From CAZKTS01 sp964555735 (lineage in GTDB: Bacteria; Actinomycetota; Acidimicrobiia; IMCC26256; PALSA-555): a stretch of 7,750 nt of DNA. Both the position numbers and the translations under genes were made by a program. The stretch covers positions 1 through 7,750 of the forward strand of contig CAZKTS010000421.1 in the NCBI GenBank assembly GCA_964555735.1, given 5' to 3'. This document shows, piece by piece, positions 5,414 to 7,750 of this stretch. Below the pieces are notes generated by a model. That model had not been told where the DNA came from. It saw nothing but the letters and a program-made list of their open reading frames with translations, and did not search any database. Numbering within the stretch: the first letter of the stretch is position 1; each line of letters starts with the position of its first letter.

Positions 5414-7015
5414 CTAGGGCTCCGACGGGCTGATCTCGTCGAGCGTACGGGCTCGGGTCTCGGGAAGTCGGGGGACGATCAGCACCGCGGCGATGATCGG
5501 CGCGATCGCGCACAGCGCGATCGCGGGTCCGAGGCCGCCCACCACGTCGTCGAGCTGGGTCGCGACGAGCAGCCCGAGGGCGGAGCCGGCGACCCCGCAG
5601 ACCAGGAGGAAGCCGTTGGACGTGCCGCGTGTCTCCGTGGGGAAGAACTCGGCGTCCATGGTGCCGACGGCGAGGCCGGCGCACGCCGCCGCCACGATCG
5701 CGATGGCCGGGCCGATCCACAGGAGTGCGCCGTCGCCGAGGAAGAACGCCACCTGAAACAGGCTCGCGATGAGCAGGCCGACGATGGTGACCGGCCGGCG
5801 CCCACGCGACTCGGCGAGTCGACCGGCCAGCACCACGCCGATGATGCCCGGCACCCCCGCGGTGACCGAGCGGAACAGCGCCACCTCCGAGTTCGAGTAG
5901 TCGTGCGTGCCGGTGAGGTAGCGGTTCGTGAGCTGCGACGACGGCGCGCTGAACACGTTGGCCAGGAACGCGACCAGGCCGAGCAGCAGGAACCGAGGGC
6001 CGTAGCGCCGGTCGAACACCTCCGACAGTCGCCACCGGCTTCCCGTGCGTTCGAGCCGTCGAAAGCGCGTGGTCTCGTGGAGGTTGCGACCGATGCTCGG
6101 GAGCGCGAACGCGGTGAGCGCGCTGATCGCGAAGGCGATGCGCCAGCCGTCGTCGCCGAGGTCGGCGAGCGGGAGCAGCACGACCGTGAGACCGAAGCCG
6201 ACCCCGAGGGCGAGCGCGAACAGCGCGAACGCGTACGCGCGAGCTCCTTCCGGTGCTTCCTCGACTGCGGCGATCGCGGCCACGATGAGCGTCGCGTTGA
6301 CCAGCGCCCGGGTCGTGAACTGCGCCGCAGTGAACACCTCGAACGAAGGAGAGACGGCGGCGAGCGCGTTCGCGGCGCAGATCCCGGCGAGGCAGACCAG
6401 GATCATGCGGCGGCGTCCGAAGCGGTCCGACATCGCGGTCGCGACGAGTGACACGAGGACGCCGGCACGCGCCAGCGCGAGGGCGAACCCGAGGGCCGCG
6501 TCGTCCTCGCCGAACGAGCGGGTGACCGCGTCGCCGTTCTGGGTCAGCAGCGCACCCCCGAAGTTGGCGACGGCCGCGACGGCGGCGATCGCGCCGAGGC
6601 GAGCGGCCTGCTCGAGCGAGAACGGCACCGGCGGGAGGAGTGGCAGGGGCTTCGGCGGCTCGGGGGGCGAGGTGCCCTCGACCTCGGCCCGGAGGAGCCC
6701 GGCGGCGTGGCGGAGCACTCGGGGGGCTCCCCACCAGGAGAGCGTCCGGACGAACCAACCGAAGTAGGGGACGCGGACGTTCGACGACGAGCGCAGCTCC
6801 ACCTCGGTCGGTCCGTCGGCGTGGGTGGTGGGGAGGACGTGGACAGTGAGTCGGGCGTCCGGATCCGTGGCTGCCGGCATCGAGCCGACGAGCACAGCAC
6901 CACCGTCGGCAAGGCTCGGATCGGGGCGGACGCCGAGCACGCGGGACGCCGCGTCGCGGATCTCGGCCGGGCCGGCGCCGAGCTCGACGAGCATCCGGCG
7001 CCGCACGTGCGGCAT
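5414..7015 (-). CDS. MFS transporter, sugar-porter-like, with extra N-terminal cytoplasmic domain
   Basis: From the ATG at 7015 the product is 533 residues. About 138-516 is a 12-helix major facilitator. The loop between helices 2 and 3 has SDRFGRRRM (196-204), and the matching loop of the second half has GRLAESRGRRP (398-408). EFFPTETRG (456-464) and PETRARTLDEI (518-528) resemble the sugar porter signatures. The substrate is unknown. Before the membrane part are about 115 residues that MFS proteins normally lack, then a Pro-rich linker (about 116-132). The segment RLTVHVLPTT...GPTEVELRSS...LLRAEVEG (about 55-114) recalls an SRPBCC/polyketide-cyclase fold, but this is tentative. The frame stays open to 7225, overlapping the peroxiredoxin, so a later start is needed. 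Candidates are 7015, GTG 7006 (seven bases after a TAGCAT box, 7019-7014) and ATG 6994. The dienelactone hydrolase gene follows after 31 bases. Confidence 0.88.
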   Translation of the reverse strand: MPHVRRRMLVELGAGPAEIRDAASRVLGVRPDPSLADGGAVLVGSMPAATDPDARLTVHVLPTTHADGPTEVELRSSSNVRVPYFGWFVRTLSWWGAPRVLRHAAGLLRAEVEGTSPPEPPKPLPLLPPVPFSLEQAARLGAIAAVAAVANFGGALLTQNGDAVTRSFGEDDAALGFALALARAGVLVSLVATAMSDRFGRRRMILVCLAGICAANALAAVSPSFEVFTAAQFTTRALVNATLIVAAIAAVEEAPEGARAYAFALFALALGVGFGLTVVLLPLADLGDDGWRIAFAISALTAFALPSIGRNLHETTRFRRLERTGSRWRLSEVFDRRYGPRFLLLGLVAFLANVFSAPSSQLTNRYLTGTHDYSNSEVALFRSVTAGVPGIIGVVLAGRLAESRGRRPVTIVGLLIASLFQVAFFLGDGALLWIGPAIAIVAAACAGLAVGTMDAEFFPTETRGTSNGFLLVCGVAGSALGLLVATQLDDVVGGLGPAIALCAIAPIIAAVLIVPRLPETRARTLDEISPSEP

Positions 7016-7078
7016 GCTACGGCGCCGGGTGAACTGCACCGGGCACGGCGGGGCGCTAGCAACGGGGGTTGCGGCACT

Positions 7079-7543
7079 GTGGGAGAGCTGAAGGTGGGCG
7101 GACGCGCACCGGCATTCACGTTGACGGATCAGCGCGGCAAGAAGGTCAAGCTGTCGGACTACAAGGGCAAGCGGGTCGTCGTGTACTTCTATCCGAAGGC
7201 AGACACGCCCGGGTGCACGACGCAATCGTGCGCGCTGCGCGACGCGATGCCGGACTTGAAGAAGCTGAAGGCGGTCGTGCTCGGCATCAGCCCGGACTCA
7301 CCGGCACGCCAGAAGAAGTTCGACGAGAAGTACAAGCTCGGGTTCCCGCTCCTCGCCGACGAAGACCACACGGTGGCCGACAAGTACGGCGCGTGGGGTG
7401 AGAAGTCGATGTACGGCAAGAAGTACATGGGCATCGTGCGCTCGGCGTTCGTGATCGACGAGCAGGGCAAGGTCGCCGCGACCTTCTACAAGGTGAGCCC
7501 GAAGGACACGGTGCCCAAGGTGAGCGCCGCGCTCGCGGGCTGA
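7079..7543 (+). CDS. bcp: Peroxiredoxin, Bcp/PrxQ type (thiol peroxidase)
   Basis: The 154-residue product reduces hydrogen peroxide and organic hydroperoxides in the cytoplasm, normally with thioredoxin as reductant. The active-site motif P39-x3-T43-x2-C46 is intact in YPKADTPGCT. The resolving cysteine C51 follows after four residues, which is the hallmark of the alpha-helical Bcp/PrxQ group with an intramolecular disulfide. R121 (GIVRSAFVID) is the conserved arginine. The length matches the family. I chose the GTG at 7079 because it gives the usual GELKVGGRAPAF N-terminus; an in-frame GTG at 7094 would cut this short. No strong ribosome binding site is seen; GGGGGTT at 7064-7070 is weak. 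Lysine is frequent and coded almost entirely by AAG, so the gene looks highly expressed or compositionally distinct from its Arg-rich neighbours. It diverges from the MFS gene. Confidence 0.95.
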   Translation: MGELKVGGRAPAFTLTDQRGKKVKLSDYKGKRVVVYFYPKADTPGCTTQSCALRDAMPDLKKLKAVVLGISPDSPARQKKFDEKYKLGFPLLADEDHTVADKYGAWGEKSMYGKKYMGIVRSAFVIDEQGKVAATFYKVSPKDTVPKVSAALAG

Positions 7544-7567
7544 ACTGCCCCGACGGAAGATGCGGCG

Positions 7568-7750
7568 CTACGCGCCGGTGGCGTGGAAGCCGCCGTCGAC
7601 GTGCACCATCTCTCCGGTGGTCGCGGGGAAGAAGTCGGAGAGCAGCGCGACGCACGAGCGCGCCACCGGCTCGGGGTCCTTGATGTCCCAGCCGAGCGGC
7701 GCGCGCGTGTCCCAGACGTCCTCGAACGCGGAGAACCCGGGGATGCTCTT
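7568..7750 (-). CDS. fabI: Enoyl-[acyl-carrier-protein] reductase (NADH), C-terminal part
   Basis: This is the final 60 residues of a FabI-type short-chain dehydrogenase; the rest lies beyond the right edge. FabI reduces the enoyl-ACP double bond in the last step of each fatty acid elongation cycle. The visible sequence begins KSIPGF, corresponding to the substrate-loop region, followed by RAPLGW, DPEPVA, and the very typical ending ALLSDFFPATTGEMVHVDGGFHATGA (given here by its blocks ALLSD, PATTGE and VDGGFH). These blocks separate FabI from general SDR reductases such as FabG. The catalytic Tyr/Lys and the NADH-binding motif are outside the window. It converges on the peroxiredoxin gene with a 24-base gap. 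A short GGCGC-TAC-GCGCC repeat lies over its stop codon (7564-7576). Confidence 0.92.
   Translation of the reverse strand, partial: KSIPGFSAFEDVWDTRAPLGWDIKDPEPVARSCVALLSDFFPATTGEMVHVDGGFHATGA

Noticed and set aside
5264..6758. Long open frames on both strands overlapping the MFS gene in other frames.
   Set aside because: The translations are Arg/Glu- or Arg/Pro-rich with no family match, while the MFS frame has clear motifs and membrane helices.
7016..7225. Extension of the MFS frame to an upstream ATG at 7225.
   Set aside because: It would overlap about 150 bases of the peroxiredoxin gene on the opposite strand, and the added residues look like an antisense shadow.
7564..7576. GGCGC-TAC-GCGCC as a terminator between bcp and fabI.
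   Set aside because: The stem is only five bases, there is no T-run, and it lies over the fabI stop codon. Such repeats are common by chance in GC-rich DNA.

Overview
The window is a stretch of GC-rich (about 70% by eye) bacterial chromosome. GTG starts are common, genes are packed tightly, and some genes have a -10 box immediately before the start codon and no Shine-Dalgarno sequence (leaderless style). This points to an actinobacterium. The FabI tail and the small HIT-like protein resemble those of Acidimicrobiia, but that placement is inference from memory. No mobile element, CRISPR array, tRNA or rRNA was seen.

Layout. (1) Positions 2-2352, + strand: the end of a tryptophan operon, with trpF (C-terminal part only), trpB and trpA. 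trpB and trpA overlap by 4 bases. A TATCAT box six bases before the trpB GTG suggests an internal leaderless promoter. (2) 2402-2728, +: a 108-residue HIT-like protein, followed by a perfect hairpin (2728-2744). (3) 2753-4600: a regulatory cassette. A secreted cupredoxin with a complete type 1 copper site lies on the - strand, divergent from an ECF sigma factor and its zinc-binding, membrane-spanning anti-sigma factor on the + strand. (4) 4597-7015, - strand: a sugar-porter-type MFS transporter with an extra N-terminal cytoplasmic domain, followed 31 bases later by a dienelactone hydrolase family protein. The hydrolase meets the anti-sigma gene tail to tail, with both stop codons in one CTAG. 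(5) 7079-7543, +: a Bcp/PrxQ-type peroxiredoxin. (6) 7568-7750, -: the C-terminal 60 residues of an enoyl-ACP reductase of the FabI type.

The most interesting signal is in the 116 bases between the cupredoxin and the sigma gene. The sequence GCAATCCG-N15-CGTAG occurs once on each strand. Each copy points at one of the two genes, and the spacing is identical. This reads as a pair of divergent ECF-type promoters. It predicts that the sigma factor activates both itself (as a leaderless transcript) and the cupredoxin, with the anti-sigma factor as membrane sensor. The recognition motif can be taken directly from the sequence and used to search the rest of the genome for the regulon.
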